A stretch of 64,000 bases of DNA from Leisingera sp. ANG-M7 (lineage in GTDB: Bacteria > Pseudomonadota > Alphaproteobacteria > Rhodobacterales > Rhodobacteraceae): assembly GCF_000813965.1 (NCBI RefSeq), contig NZ_JWLI01000005.1, positions 340,287 through 404,286 of the forward strand, given 5' to 3'. Positions 52,902-61,642 of the stretch are shown in pieces (the first letter of the stretch is position 1; each line of letters begins with the position of its first letter). Position numbers and translations under genes: made by a program. The notes beneath the pieces are model-generated. The model was not told where the DNA came from. It saw only the letters and a list, made by a program, of their open reading frames with translations, and made no database searches.

Positions 52902-54005
52902 TTATTCGATCACAGCTGCGGGAGTGCCCATCCCCGCACGGTCGGGGCGCACGCCAAGGCCGGGGCCGTCGGGCGGGGCGATACGTCCATTTCGGCGCTC
53001 TGGTCCGGCCGGATCCAGCCGCGGGCTGACGTAAGAGGACAGATCACAGACATTCATCAGCCGCAGCGGATCGGTGGCTGCCCCCAGATGCAACAGTGCC
53101 GCGGTGGTGATGTCAGAGCCCCAGGTGTCCTCGATGCACATCTTAGCGCCTAGATGCAGGCAAAGATCGCGTGCACGGCGGGAGGCCGACAGGCCGCCGA
53201 ATTTCGACAGTTTGATTGCCACCGCATCCATCACCCCTGCCGCATGGCCTGCCAGCAGCGATGCCGTGTCATGAGCACTCTCATCCAGTTTCATTGGCAG
53301 CCCGCAGGCGGCCTGCACCCGTGCGCAATCCTCAATGGTGGTGCAGGGTTGTTCCAGCATGATGTCCAGACCAGCCACAGCCCGGCCGACGCGCGAGGCA
53401 TCCAGCGACGTGGCACCGCAGTTCCAGTCGCCATAAACCAGCGGTCCGCTCCCGACTGCCTCCCGCACCATCCGCAGCCGGGCCACGTCGGCCTGCCAAT
53501 CCCTGTCGGCGCCTAGCTTCACCTGAAATTGGGTGATGCCGGTTTCTTGTGCCTCGCGCGCGATACGGGCCATATTCTCCGGCGCGATACAAGTGATTGA
53601 ATGATACAGCGGCATGTCTGCCTGCCGTTGCCCGCCCAGCAGTGCGTGCAGCGGCAGCTTCGCGGACTGTGCGGTCAGGTCCCACAGGGCAATGTCGATT
53701 GAAGACTTGGCGTATTGGTGCCCCTGCAGCCAGGCGTCCAGCTTGGCCATCACGGCTTCGGGGCCGATCGGATCTGCTCCGAGCAGCAGCGGTGCCATCT
53801 CTTCAACTGCAGGCCCAACGCCGCGGGCATAGGCGGGCAGATAATGCGGGATCGGGCAAACCTCGCCCCAGCCGGTGATCCCGGTATCGGTGTCCAGCGC
53901 CAGCACCACGCTTTCAACCGTATCGCAGATCTTGCCCTCCGCCATGTGATAGGCAGTGTGGCTGGTCAGCGGCACATGCCACAGGGATATCCGGGTGATC
54001 TTCAT
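52902..54005 (-). CDS. Mandelate-racemase-family enzyme 1 (HpbD/hydroxyproline-dehydratase-like)
   Basis: A 367-residue enolase-superfamily enzyme. Predicted catalytic and metal residues: K163 (QVKLGAD), D193, E218 (LEQP), D241 (KLDES) and K265 (AIKLSKFGG), so both acid/base lysines are present, as in 2-epimerases of proline betaines and some cis-3-hydroxyproline dehydratases. The C-terminal IEDTWGSDI motif resembles 4-hydroxyproline-betaine 2-epimerase. The exact substrate is undetermined. It overlaps the dddQ-like gene by 4 bases. Confidence 0.8.
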   Translation of the reverse strand: MKITRISLWHVPLTSHTAYHMAEGKICDTVESVVLALDTDTGITGWGEVCPIPHYLPAYARGVGPAVEEMAPLLLGADPIGPEAVMAKLDAWLQGHQYAKSSIDIALWDLTAQSAKLPLHALLGGQRQADMPLYHSITCIAPENMARIAREAQETGITQFQVKLGADRDWQADVARLRMVREAVGSGPLVYGDWNCGATSLDASRVGRAVAGLDIMLEQPCTTIEDCARVQAACGLPMKLDESAHDTASLLAGHAAGVMDAVAIKLSKFGGLSASRRARDLCLHLGAKMCIEDTWGSDITTAALLHLGAATDPLRLMNVCDLSSYVSPRLDPAGPERRNGRIAPPDGPGLGVRPDRAGMGTPAAVIE

Positions 54006-54595
54006 ATGCGCGCTCCCAATTCGGATTTCTTCAGCAGATCGTCCCCGCGCCAGAAGGCTGCTGCCAGCAGCGGGCCGGGCACCATATCAATGGCGTGTTT
54101 CTGGTGCGGCGCGTGGTGGATGGTGTCGCCGGGACCCACGTCCCGCGCTGGGCGGCCTTCGGAAAAAAACCGGGCCTGGCCTGCGAGGACCAGATAGGTC
54201 TCTTCCGGCGCGTGCGAGTGCTCGTCATAGTGCTGCCCGGTGCCCCAATAGCCAATGGACAGCCGCATCTCGTCGCTTTGATACAGCCCCTTGGGCGAGA
54301 TCAGGTTGACCCAGCCGTAATTGTCCAGCCAGTCGCGGGAGAAACCGTCGGCCTCGTTATAAGTCTGCTGCCAGCGCAAACGGGGCAGGGCGGCGGCCAA
54401 AGCGGCCACGATGGGCGCAGTCGCCTCGCTGAATTGCCCCCCGGTAGAGGCAATTTCTTCAATCCTTTCGCAAACCGGCAGGCGCTGCGGTTTCATCTCC
54501 AGCATCGGCAAGCCCTGCATTCGCGTGCAGAACCAGGCCAGCCCGTTTGTCCGGGCAGCAATCTGTGTCAATTCCTGCAATAGCCGAGCAGGCAT
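54002..54595 (-). CDS. dddQ: DMSP lyase DddQ-like cupin
   Basis: A 197-residue cupin matching the DMSP lyase family (PF16867), which cleaves dimethylsulfoniopropionate to acrylate and dimethyl sulfide. The metal/catalytic pattern Y123-x2-H126-x-H128-x3-E132-x-Y134, with a later His near 164-167, reproduces the spacing of DddQ Tyr120/His125/Glu129/Tyr131/His163. The start at 54595 is set by GGAGG lying inside the end of the upstream gene; it is 4 bases from that stop. True DMSP lyase activity needs testing. Confidence 0.75.
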   Translation of the reverse strand: MPARLLQELTQIAARTNGLAWFCTRMQGLPMLEMKPQRLPVCERIEEIASTGGQFSEATAPIVAALAAALPRLRWQQTYNEADGFSRDWLDNYGWVNLISPKGLYQSDEMRLSIGYWGTGQHYDEHSHAPEETYLVLAGQARFFSEGRPARDVGPGDTIHHAPHQKHAIDMVPGPLLAAAFWRGDDLLKKSELGARI

Positions 54596-54599
54596 TCTC

Positions 54600-55709
54600 T
54601 TAGCCTCCGAAGACTGCAACTGCATCCCCCAGCGCGCCTTCCTCGGGCGTCACGCCAAGGCCAGGCAGTGAGGGCGGCACTGCAACACCGCGGACATTCC
54701 GCGCGCCCTGGCCGGGGACCGGATCCACATCCAGATGATAGTGGCACAGCCAGCTCGCCAGCCGGTTTGCTTCGGGTGTCGAGGCCGCCAGATGGATCGC
54801 CGCGGTATCCGCGAGCGCTGAGCCGCCCACATCTTCAACATGCATCTGCCAGCCCACCGAGACGCCAAAGTCGCGGATCTGCCGGGCCTTGGTCAGCCCG
54901 CCAACGCGGTTGGGCTTCACCTTCACCCCTTCGCAGGCGCCGTGTTTCCATGCTTGCAGGTGGTCGCCGAACGTATGCAGGCATTCATCGAGCATGATCG
55001 GGTTCGAGACCCGCGCCGCAACATGGGCGCATTGATCCAGCGTCTCGCAGGGTTGTTCCACCCAGTCGCGTGCCTTGACCGAGTTCAGGACCTCCACCGC
55101 TACCGCAGGCTGCCAAGCGCGGTTCACGTCAAAGGTCACCTTGTGCCCCTTGGGCAGGCCTTCAGAAATCGCCTCGATCCGGTCGATATCCAAGCCGATG
55201 TCAGTGCCGCCCACTTTGGCCGAATGCACGGTGTACCCATTTTGCGCAGCACGGTCGATCAGCGTCAGCATTTCCTCCGGGGTGCCAGTGGAGATCGACG
55301 AGTTCACCAGCACCGGCGCCGCCTCTTCCCCGCCCATGAGCTGCCACAGCGGCAGGTTCGAGGCCTTCCCCAGGATATCCCAGCAGGCCATGTCGATGGG
55401 TGCTTTGACATATGGGTGACCCGGCAATTGCACATCCATCACCCGGTTCACATGTTCCAGGCTGCGCGGATCCTGTCCGATCAAGGCAGGTGCCAGGGTT
55501 TCAATGCCGGCCCGGATCCCCGGCCCATGCGCGGGCAGGTATGTATGCCCCCAAGGGCAGCCTTCTCCCCAACCGGAGATGCCTTCGTCCGTGTCGATGC
55601 GCACAAAGGTGCTGTCGAGCTTTTCGAACTTCAGCCGCCCTCCCGATAGGCAATAGGGCTCGGTCAGCGGCATGTCGACCTGGTAGATGGTGATGCGGGT
55701 GATCTTCAT
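54600..55709 (-). CDS. Mandelate-racemase-family enzyme 2
   Basis: A 369-residue enolase-superfamily enzyme related to its neighbour at 52902. Predicted active-site residues: K165 (SAKVGG), D194 (FDVNR), E218 (VEQPC), D241 (MLDECL) and K265 (KVKPNRVGG). The two proteins share layout but differ around these residues, so they likely act on different substrates or steps. The start MKITRITIYQ has AAGGAGAGGG; an extended frame upstream is unlikely. A 222-base gap upstream holds nothing recognisable. Confidence 0.8.
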   Translation of the reverse strand: MKITRITIYQVDMPLTEPYCLSGGRLKFEKLDSTFVRIDTDEGISGWGEGCPWGHTYLPAHGPGIRAGIETLAPALIGQDPRSLEHVNRVMDVQLPGHPYVKAPIDMACWDILGKASNLPLWQLMGGEEAAPVLVNSSISTGTPEEMLTLIDRAAQNGYTVHSAKVGGTDIGLDIDRIEAISEGLPKGHKVTFDVNRAWQPAVAVEVLNSVKARDWVEQPCETLDQCAHVAARVSNPIMLDECLHTFGDHLQAWKHGACEGVKVKPNRVGGLTKARQIRDFGVSVGWQMHVEDVGGSALADTAAIHLAASTPEANRLASWLCHYHLDVDPVPGQGARNVRGVAVPPSLPGLGVTPEEGALGDAVAVFGG

Positions 55710-55931
55710 TGCGCCCTCTCCTTGGTGCAGCTCAGGGACTTGCGTGTTCATCGGTAAGTTCCTTGGCGGCGAAGCCGGAACCCGGTTGCGTCAAGGCGTT
55801 CCCGGGACCCTCCGGCATGCCGCGGCCCTGCGGGGCGGGGCCGGCGGGCCAGGACGGAACCTCTCTACCGGCAGCCAGTGCGGCGCGGCAAAACTCGGCT
55901 TCACTGAGGGCGGGAACAGAAAGCACCCATC

Positions 55932-57014
55932 TCAAGGGACCACCACGATATTGCCGGTGCGTTTCTTCGCAATGAAGGCGGCCTGCGCCTCCTTCAGTTG
56001 CTCCAGGGGGTAAGCCGCGGCCAGTGCCGGCCTGATCTCTCGCTTTTCAATATACGACACCACATCAGTGAAGTTGCGGTGCGGTGTAACGGTGGAACCG
56101 GTGAAGGTCAGGTCACGCAGATAAAAGGTGCGCAGGTCCAGTTCCACCATTGGTCCAGCAATCGCGCCAGAACAAGTGTAGCGCCCGCCGCGCTCCAGCA
56201 CGTCTATCAACCTTGGCCATTGCGCGCCGCCCACCACATCGGCAACAACGGTCACCTTCTCGCTGCCAAGGGCTGCCCGCAAGTTTTCCGGCGTGCGCGG
56301 CAGGATCAGGTCAGGTCCAAGCTCCGCCACCTCGGCGTGCTTGGTCTCAGACGCCATCGCGATCACCCGCGCGCCGCGGCGCTTGGCTAGCTGAATCAGC
56401 GCGCCGCCAACCCCGCCGGAGGCGCCGGGGATCAGCACCGTGTCACCGGTGCCCACGCCCGCCCGGCTCAGCATTCCTTCGGCGGTGACATAAGAGCAAG
56501 AGAAAGTCGCCAGCTCCGCGTCGCTGAGAGAGCTTTCGATAACGGCCACACCGCGCGCATCCGCCTTAGTGTATTCAGCAAAGCCGCCATCGTATTCGGA
56601 GCCGAAGTATCCGGCCTTGTCTTTGTTCTCGGGGTCGTCCCAGTCGCGGACCCAGCCGCCGACCATGACGCGCTTCCCGATCAGGGCTGGATCGGCACCG
56701 TCGCCGACAGCCACGACTTCGCCAACCGCATCCGCACCTTGGATGCGCGGGAACGTCAGAGGACGGCCGCCCCAGGTCGGGTCTTCTTCGCCCACTTCGT
56801 CAAAGGCACCGCCGGTGGTGGCGCCCTCGACTGTCTTGGAATACCAGCCGGAGCGGGTGTTCACATCGGTGTTGTTCAGCCCGCAGGCGCCGACCTTGAT
56901 CAGTACCTCCATTGGCCCGGGCTGCGGAACCGGCCAGTTCTCGTGCCATTCGTATTTGTCCAAATCGCCGTGGCCTGTCAGGACCATCGCCTTCATGGTG
57001 TCGGGCAGGGTCAT
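55932..57014 (-). CDS. Zinc-type alcohol dehydrogenase/quinone-oxidoreductase family protein
   Basis: A 360-residue MDR enzyme with GACGLNNTDVNTRSGWYS near residue 45 and the nucleotide motif IPGASGGVGGALIQL near residue 180. It resembles NADPH:quinone reductase or ADH forms and not AcuI acryloyl-CoA reductase. The start MTLPDTMKAMVL is chosen for the AGGGAAA site. Its substrate may be an aldehyde or enone from the same pathway. Confidence 0.82.
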   Translation of the reverse strand: MTLPDTMKAMVLTGHGDLDKYEWHENWPVPQPGPMEVLIKVGACGLNNTDVNTRSGWYSKTVEGATTGGAFDEVGEEDPTWGGRPLTFPRIQGADAVGEVVAVGDGADPALIGKRVMVGGWVRDWDDPENKDKAGYFGSEYDGGFAEYTKADARGVAVIESSLSDAELATFSCSYVTAEGMLSRAGVGTGDTVLIPGASGGVGGALIQLAKRRGARVIAMASETKHAEVAELGPDLILPRTPENLRAALGSEKVTVVADVVGGAQWPRLIDVLERGGRYTCSGAIAGPMVELDLRTFYLRDLTFTGSTVTPHRNFTDVVSYIEKREIRPALAAAYPLEQLKEAQAAFIAKKRTGNIVVVP

Positions 57015-57044
57015 TATTCGCGTTTCCCTTTTGGTCATGGGGGA

Positions 57045-57100
57045 GGGGGCGCTGCCCCCCGCCTTTGGCTCCCCCTGGAGTACTTTCAGCAAGATGAAAG
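57045..57100 (+). repeat. Dispersed bipartite intergenic repeat, copy 3
   Basis: GGGGGC-GCT-GCCCCC (57045-57059) forms a hairpin, followed by CCTGGAGTACTTTCAGC and AAGATGAAAG (57075-57100). The order is that of copies near 5430-5494 and 44153-44197 but the orientation relative to flanking genes is reversed. Confidence 0.6.
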
Positions 57101-57117
57101 GAGGAGCCGAATTCTGT

Positions 57118-59577
57118 TTATTCTGCCGGGGTGAGCGTGGCGTCTGTACGGGGCCGCAGGCTTTCGGGGTCGTAGGCGGGGGCGCCCAGGATCCGGCCCT
57201 TGCGCGGCTTGCCTGCGATGATCACCTCAATCCCCGTGCCCGGCACATTGGCGTGCGGTTTGATATAGGCGAAGGCCAGGATCTTGCCGACGGTATGGCC
57301 ATAGGCGACCGAGGCGGTGGAGCCCACGACCTTGCCCTCCAGCAGGACCGCTTCGCCGCCGTGGCCGTCCTCCACCCCGTCCGGCTCAATCTCCAGATAG
57401 GCGCAGACCCAGGGTTTGCCGGCGTCGTTCAGCGTTTTGTCCTTGCCCAGAAACTCCTTGTCCGTGCGGGCAAAGCGCAGCACATCCGCCTCGGCCAGGG
57501 TCACTTCGTTGGTAAGCTCACCCGCGCCCTTGAAGCCCTTTTCCATCCGCATCGCGTTCATGGCGAAGGATCCGTAGTCCGCAATGCCATGCGCCTCGCC
57601 AGCGGCCCAAAGGGCGTTATAAACCGCCAGGGTGCTGCTGCGCGGGATGTGCAGTTCCCAGCCAAGCTCGCCCGCATAGGACATGCGGAAGGCCCAGAGC
57701 CTGTGGCCCGCGACCTCAATCTGCCGCGCTGTCAGCCATTTGAAGCCGGAGTTGCTCAGATCCGCATCGGTGCATGCACCTAGGACCTCGCGGGCTTTCG
57801 GGCCATTGAGAGCAAGCGCGGCCCAGTCGGTGGAGAGGGTTGTGATCTCCACCTCTTCGCCCGCGAGGTTCTGGTTCAGGTGGTCCAGCAGCCGCTGTTC
57901 AAAAAACGCGGCGCAGACCAGGTAATAGCTGTCCGCGGCCAATTTCACGACGGTGGTTTCCAGCTCGATCCGGCCGCGGCGGTTCAGCATATGGGTAAGG
58001 GCAATGCCGCCAACTTTCTGCGGCAGGCGGTTTGCAGTCAGCCGGTCCAGCAGGGGCGCGGCACCGGGGCCCGAGACCTCGACCTTGGTGAAGGCGGAGA
58101 TGTCCATGATGCCGACGCCTTCACGTACGGCCGTGCACTCCAACCCGACCATATCGTGCACTTCATTCCGCTTGAAGGAATAATGATCGCGCTGCTCCAC
58201 ACCATTCTTGGCAAACCAGCGCGGGCGCTCGTGGCCGTAAACCTCCTCATAGACTGCACCTTTTTCCTTCAGCCGTTCGTAGAGCGGCGAGGGTTTGATC
58301 GGGCGTCCTGCCAAGCGGTTGAAATGCGGGAAGGGGATCTCGTGGCGCAGCTTGTAGTCTTCATGCGCCTTGGTCACCTGCCAGTCCTTGGTGGCATAGG
58401 CGCCAAAGCGGCGCGGGTCATATTCGCGCATCGAGATGTCGGCCGCACCATGCACCATCCAACGTGCCAGCTCGCGGGTCAGGCCGGGACCCCAGCCGAT
58501 GCCGATCTGGGTGCCGCAGCAGCACCAGTAGTTCCTGACGCCCGGCGCCGGGCCGATCAGCGGGTTGCCGTCCGGCGGGTGCGAGATCGCGCCATGCACT
58601 TCGCGCTGGATGCCAAGCTCAGCAAAGATCGGCATCCGGTTCAGGCTCTCCTCCAACCACGGCATCACCCGGTCGTAATCGGCGTCAAACAGCCAGTTCT
58701 CGTATTCCCACGGGCAGTGGTCATGCCAGACCGAGTTGCTGCCCTCCTTCTCGTAGATCCCGATCAAGCCGCGCTTCTGTTCCATGCGGATGTAGCCGGA
58801 GACTTTCTTATCATCGCGGATCACCGGCAGTTCTTTATCCAGGCCTTCAAATTCAGGCACTGGCTCGGTCACGAAGTAGTGGTGGGTCATTGAGGTCATC
58901 GGCAATTGCAAACCCGACCATTCGCCCATCTGACGGGCATAGGTGCCGCCTGCGTTCACAACATGCTCGCAGCGGATGGCGCCCTTTTCCGACTCGACGA
59001 TCCACTCGCCGTTTTCAGCCTGTGTTATGTTGGTGGCGCGGCAGTGCCGGATGATCCGCGCACCCAGCTTTCGGGCGCCTGCGGCCAGGGCCATAGTCAC
59101 GTTGGTCGGGTCGACGTGGCCGTCATCGGGGGTGTAGAGCGCGCCCAGAACACCTTCGAGGTTATAGAAGGGATGAAGCTCGGCGACCTTTTCCGGGCCG
59201 GTGAGTTCGATATTGAACCCCAGCGAACGGCCTACCGACAGGGTATGGCGCAGCCAGTCCATCTCGTCCTCGGTATAGGCCAGGCGGAAGGAGCCGCAGC
59301 CGTGCCAGGTCACCGCCTGACCGGTCTCTTCCTCCAGCTTCCCGGAAAAAAGGCCGATGTTGTAGTCCACGCATTTGCCCAGCCCGAATGAACTGGTGGA
59401 ATGGGTGATCTGCCCGGCCGCGTGCCAGGTCGAGCCGGAGGTCAGCTCAGCCTTTTCCAGCAAAACCACCTCCGGGCCCCAGCCCTCGTGCGCCAGGTGA
59501 TAGGCCAGGCCCACCCCCATCACACCGCCGCCCACGATGACCACACGGGCCTGTGCCGGGAATTCTTTCTCAGCCAT
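57118..59577 (-). CDS. Dimethylglycine/sarcosine dehydrogenase-like FAD enzyme with GcvT domain
   Basis: An 819-residue FAD-dependent amine demethylase. N-terminal DAO domain (about 10-370) with VIVGGGVMGVG; the motif SGSTWHAAG contains H52, the His that carries covalent FAD in dimethylglycine dehydrogenase. A middle FAO_M segment is followed by a GcvT/aminomethyltransferase domain (about 430-805) that would take the methylene group onto tetrahydrofolate. It demethylates an N-methyl amine. Divergent from the RpiR gene; AGGAACGG start. Confidence 0.9.
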   Translation of the reverse strand: MAEKEFPAQARVVIVGGGVMGVGLAYHLAHEGWGPEVVLLEKAELTSGSTWHAAGQITHSTSSFGLGKCVDYNIGLFSGKLEEETGQAVTWHGCGSFRLAYTEDEMDWLRHTLSVGRSLGFNIELTGPEKVAELHPFYNLEGVLGALYTPDDGHVDPTNVTMALAAGARKLGARIIRHCRATNITQAENGEWIVESEKGAIRCEHVVNAGGTYARQMGEWSGLQLPMTSMTHHYFVTEPVPEFEGLDKELPVIRDDKKVSGYIRMEQKRGLIGIYEKEGSNSVWHDHCPWEYENWLFDADYDRVMPWLEESLNRMPIFAELGIQREVHGAISHPPDGNPLIGPAPGVRNYWCCCGTQIGIGWGPGLTRELARWMVHGAADISMREYDPRRFGAYATKDWQVTKAHEDYKLRHEIPFPHFNRLAGRPIKPSPLYERLKEKGAVYEEVYGHERPRWFAKNGVEQRDHYSFKRNEVHDMVGLECTAVREGVGIMDISAFTKVEVSGPGAAPLLDRLTANRLPQKVGGIALTHMLNRRGRIELETTVVKLAADSYYLVCAAFFEQRLLDHLNQNLAGEEVEITTLSTDWAALALNGPKAREVLGACTDADLSNSGFKWLTARQIEVAGHRLWAFRMSYAGELGWELHIPRSSTLAVYNALWAAGEAHGIADYGSFAMNAMRMEKGFKGAGELTNEVTLAEADVLRFARTDKEFLGKDKTLNDAGKPWVCAYLEIEPDGVEDGHGGEAVLLEGKVVGSTASVAYGHTVGKILAFAYIKPHANVPGTGIEVIIAGKPRKGRILGAPAYDPESLRPRTDATLTPAE

Positions 59578-59629
59578 TTCGCCGTTCCTGATTGCAGAGT
59601 CGCTTTTCTGCTCGACAGGCTATTTCCAT

Positions 59630-59663
59630 ATTTGTACCATCGTCAACCATGAATGGGACAAAT
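59630..59663. promoter_or_regulatory. Inverted repeat spanning the second rpiR start codon
   Basis: ATTTGTACCA (59630-59639) and TGGGACAAAT (59654-59663) are inverted with one mismatch and flank the ATG at 59649. It lies between divergent genes and could be the RpiR operator. Confidence 0.45.
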
Positions 59664-60536
59664 GTATCATTAACCGTTTTGGAGCGCCTCACCGAAGAGT
59701 GGGACGCGCTGACTCCCGAGGCGCAGAAGGCGGCCCGCTATGTGTTGGAAAACCCTGCGGACGTTGGGGTTTCCACCGTGCGGGAGATCGCCGAGGCCGC
59801 CAATGTGAAGCCCAACACCTTTGTCCGCATGGCGCGGCAGGTGGGGTTCGAGGGCTACGAGGATTTCCGCGCTCCCTTCCGCGAGGCGATTCGCCGGGGC
59901 GGGGTGTCCTTCCCCGACCGGGCGCGCTGGCTGCAGGACATCGGCAAATCTGGCGAGCTGGGCGGGCTCTATGCCGATATGGTGGGGGCGGCGATCCGCA
60001 ACATCGAGGAGACCTTTGCGGGCATCGATGCGGACGGACTGGAGGCGGCGGCGCAGGCGATCTGGCAATCGCGGCAGGTCTTTACTCTTGGCGTCGGCGT
60101 CAACAACGCCAACGCCCGTAACTTCACCTATCTTGCCTCCACCGGCATGAAGCAGTTCCACGCCATCCCGCGGCCCGGCTCCACACCAGTGGATGATCTC
60201 GCCTGGGCTGACAGCCAGGATGTGCTGATCGCTATGACCTGCAAACCCTACCGGGCCGAGGTGATTGAGGCGATCAAGATCGCGCGCGAACAAGGGGTCA
60301 CCATTGTCGGCATCTCCGACAGCCCCGCCAGCCCTGTGGTTCTGAACGCGGATCACGGTTTTGTCGTCGCGGCGGACACGCCGCAATTCTTCCCGTCATC
60401 CGTCTCGACCATCGCCCTTCTGGAAACGCTGCTGTCCTTTGTGATTGCGGTCTCCAGCGAGGAGATCGTCGAACGGGTGGAGAGATTTCACAAGCGCAGG
60501 CACCAGTTGGGCCTTTATGCGGAGGACCCTGAATGA
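59649..60536 (+). CDS. RpiR/MurR-family transcriptional regulator (onium operon)
   Basis: A 295-residue regulator with N-terminal RpiR HTH (about 1-78: LTPEAQKAARYVLENP, VKPNTFVRMARQVGF) and C-terminal SIS domain (about 115-265). The start MNGTNVSLTV is taken; a further 19 codons are open upstream. It heads a + strand operon with the Rieske, ALDH and CMD genes and is divergent from the FAD demethylase, so it probably controls both arms. Its stop overlaps the next start. Confidence 0.86.
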   Translation: MNGTNVSLTVLERLTEEWDALTPEAQKAARYVLENPADVGVSTVREIAEAANVKPNTFVRMARQVGFEGYEDFRAPFREAIRRGGVSFPDRARWLQDIGKSGELGGLYADMVGAAIRNIEETFAGIDADGLEAAAQAIWQSRQVFTLGVGVNNANARNFTYLASTGMKQFHAIPRPGSTPVDDLAWADSQDVLIAMTCKPYRAEVIEAIKIAREQGVTIVGISDSPASPVVLNADHGFVVAADTPQFFPSSVSTIALLETLLSFVIAVSSEEIVERVERFHKRRHQLGLYAEDPE

Positions 60537-61636
60537 ACGCCCCTCTGACCCATTCCCTCGAGGCGCGGTACTATACCGACCCGGCTATCTTCGAGGCGGA
60601 GCGCAAGGGCTTGCTGGCCCGCACCTGGCAGTTTGCCGGTCACGCCAGCCAGCTGGAGAACCCCGGCGACTATTTTGCTTTTGAGATGGCAGGCGAAAGC
60701 TTGTTCAGCATCAAGGGGCGCGATGGCGAGATCCGTACTTTCTATAATGTCTGCCAGCACCGGGCACATCAGCTGGTTTCGGGAGAGGGGACAACACGGG
60801 TTGTGGTCTGCCCCTACCACGCCTGGACCTATGAGCTGACCGGTCAGCTGCGCGCCGGGCCGAATCTCAAATCGGTGCAGGGCTTCGACAAGTCCAAGAT
60901 CTGCCTGACTGAAGTGCGTACTGAGGTTTTCCTGGGCTTCATCTTTGTGAACCTGGACCCGGAAGCAAAGCCGATGGACGAATGGTTCCCGAATGTCCGT
61001 AGTGAGCTGGAAAGCTTTGTGCCCAATTGGGCGGATCTGAAACCGCTTGAATGGGTGGAGATCCCGGAGAACTGCAACTGGAAAGTCTCGGTCGAGAACT
61101 ACTCCGAGTGCTATCATTGCAGTCTCAATCACCCGACCTTCTCCACCGGAGTTATCAAGCCGGAAACCTATGACATCCAACCTCAGGGTTTCTGCCTGCG
61201 CCACACGACAGAGTGCAACTCGCTGGACCAGATGACCTATGACATCAACTCCGGTTTTGAGAACAACGAGAAATACTCCAGCTGGTTCCTGTGGCCGATG
61301 TTCTCCTTCCAGGTCTATCCGGGTAACTTGCTCAATACCTATCACTGGCGGGCGGTGGATGCGGACCGCGTGGTGGTCTGGCGCGGCTGGTACTCGATCT
61401 GCGGCGAGGACAATGAAACCGTGCGCCGGATGGCGGTGCAGGACCGGGCGACCACGGTGGAGGAGGATATACATCTGGTGGAATCCGTGCAGCGCGGATT
61501 GCACAGCCGCGGCTATGTGCCAGGGCCTTTGGTGGTCGACCCCTCTTGCGGAGTGAATTCCGAACATTCAATCCTGCATCTTCAGAAGTGGATGCGCGAA
61601 GCGGCAGACCGCGACCTACAGGAAGCAGGGAACTAA
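60533..61636 (+). CDS. Rieske-type oxygenase alpha subunit (N-demethylase-like)
   Basis: A 367-residue Rieske non-heme iron oxygenase. The 2Fe-2S ligands are C-x-H (CQHRAH) and C-x2-H (CPYHAW); the mononuclear iron site is indicated by the YSECYHCSLNHP segment. It resembles glycine-betaine and stachydrine/hydroxyproline-betaine demethylases (GbcA/Stc2/HpbB-like). No ferredoxin reductase partner is encoded nearby, so it must borrow one. Start by ATGA overlap with rpiR. Confidence 0.88.
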   Translation: MNAPLTHSLEARYYTDPAIFEAERKGLLARTWQFAGHASQLENPGDYFAFEMAGESLFSIKGRDGEIRTFYNVCQHRAHQLVSGEGTTRVVVCPYHAWTYELTGQLRAGPNLKSVQGFDKSKICLTEVRTEVFLGFIFVNLDPEAKPMDEWFPNVRSELESFVPNWADLKPLEWVEIPENCNWKVSVENYSECYHCSLNHPTFSTGVIKPETYDIQPQGFCLRHTTECNSLDQMTYDINSGFENNEKYSSWFLWPMFSFQVYPGNLLNTYHWRAVDADRVVVWRGWYSICGEDNETVRRMAVQDRATTVEEDIHLVESVQRGLHSRGYVPGPLVVDPSCGVNSEHSILHLQKWMREAADRDLQEAGN

Positions 61637-61642
61637 CCGGTT

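Noticed and set aside
52902..54005. Firm assignment of enzyme 1 as 4-hydroxyproline-betaine 2-epimerase (HpbD)
   Set aside because: The lysine and metal positions match, but the same residues occur in other racemase-family enzymes, including hydroxyproline dehydratases, so only a family-level call is given.
55932..57014. AcuI acryloyl-CoA reductase as partner of the dddQ-like gene
   Set aside because: The MDR protein is longer and its N-terminal motifs are those of zinc-type or quinone reductases, not AcuI.
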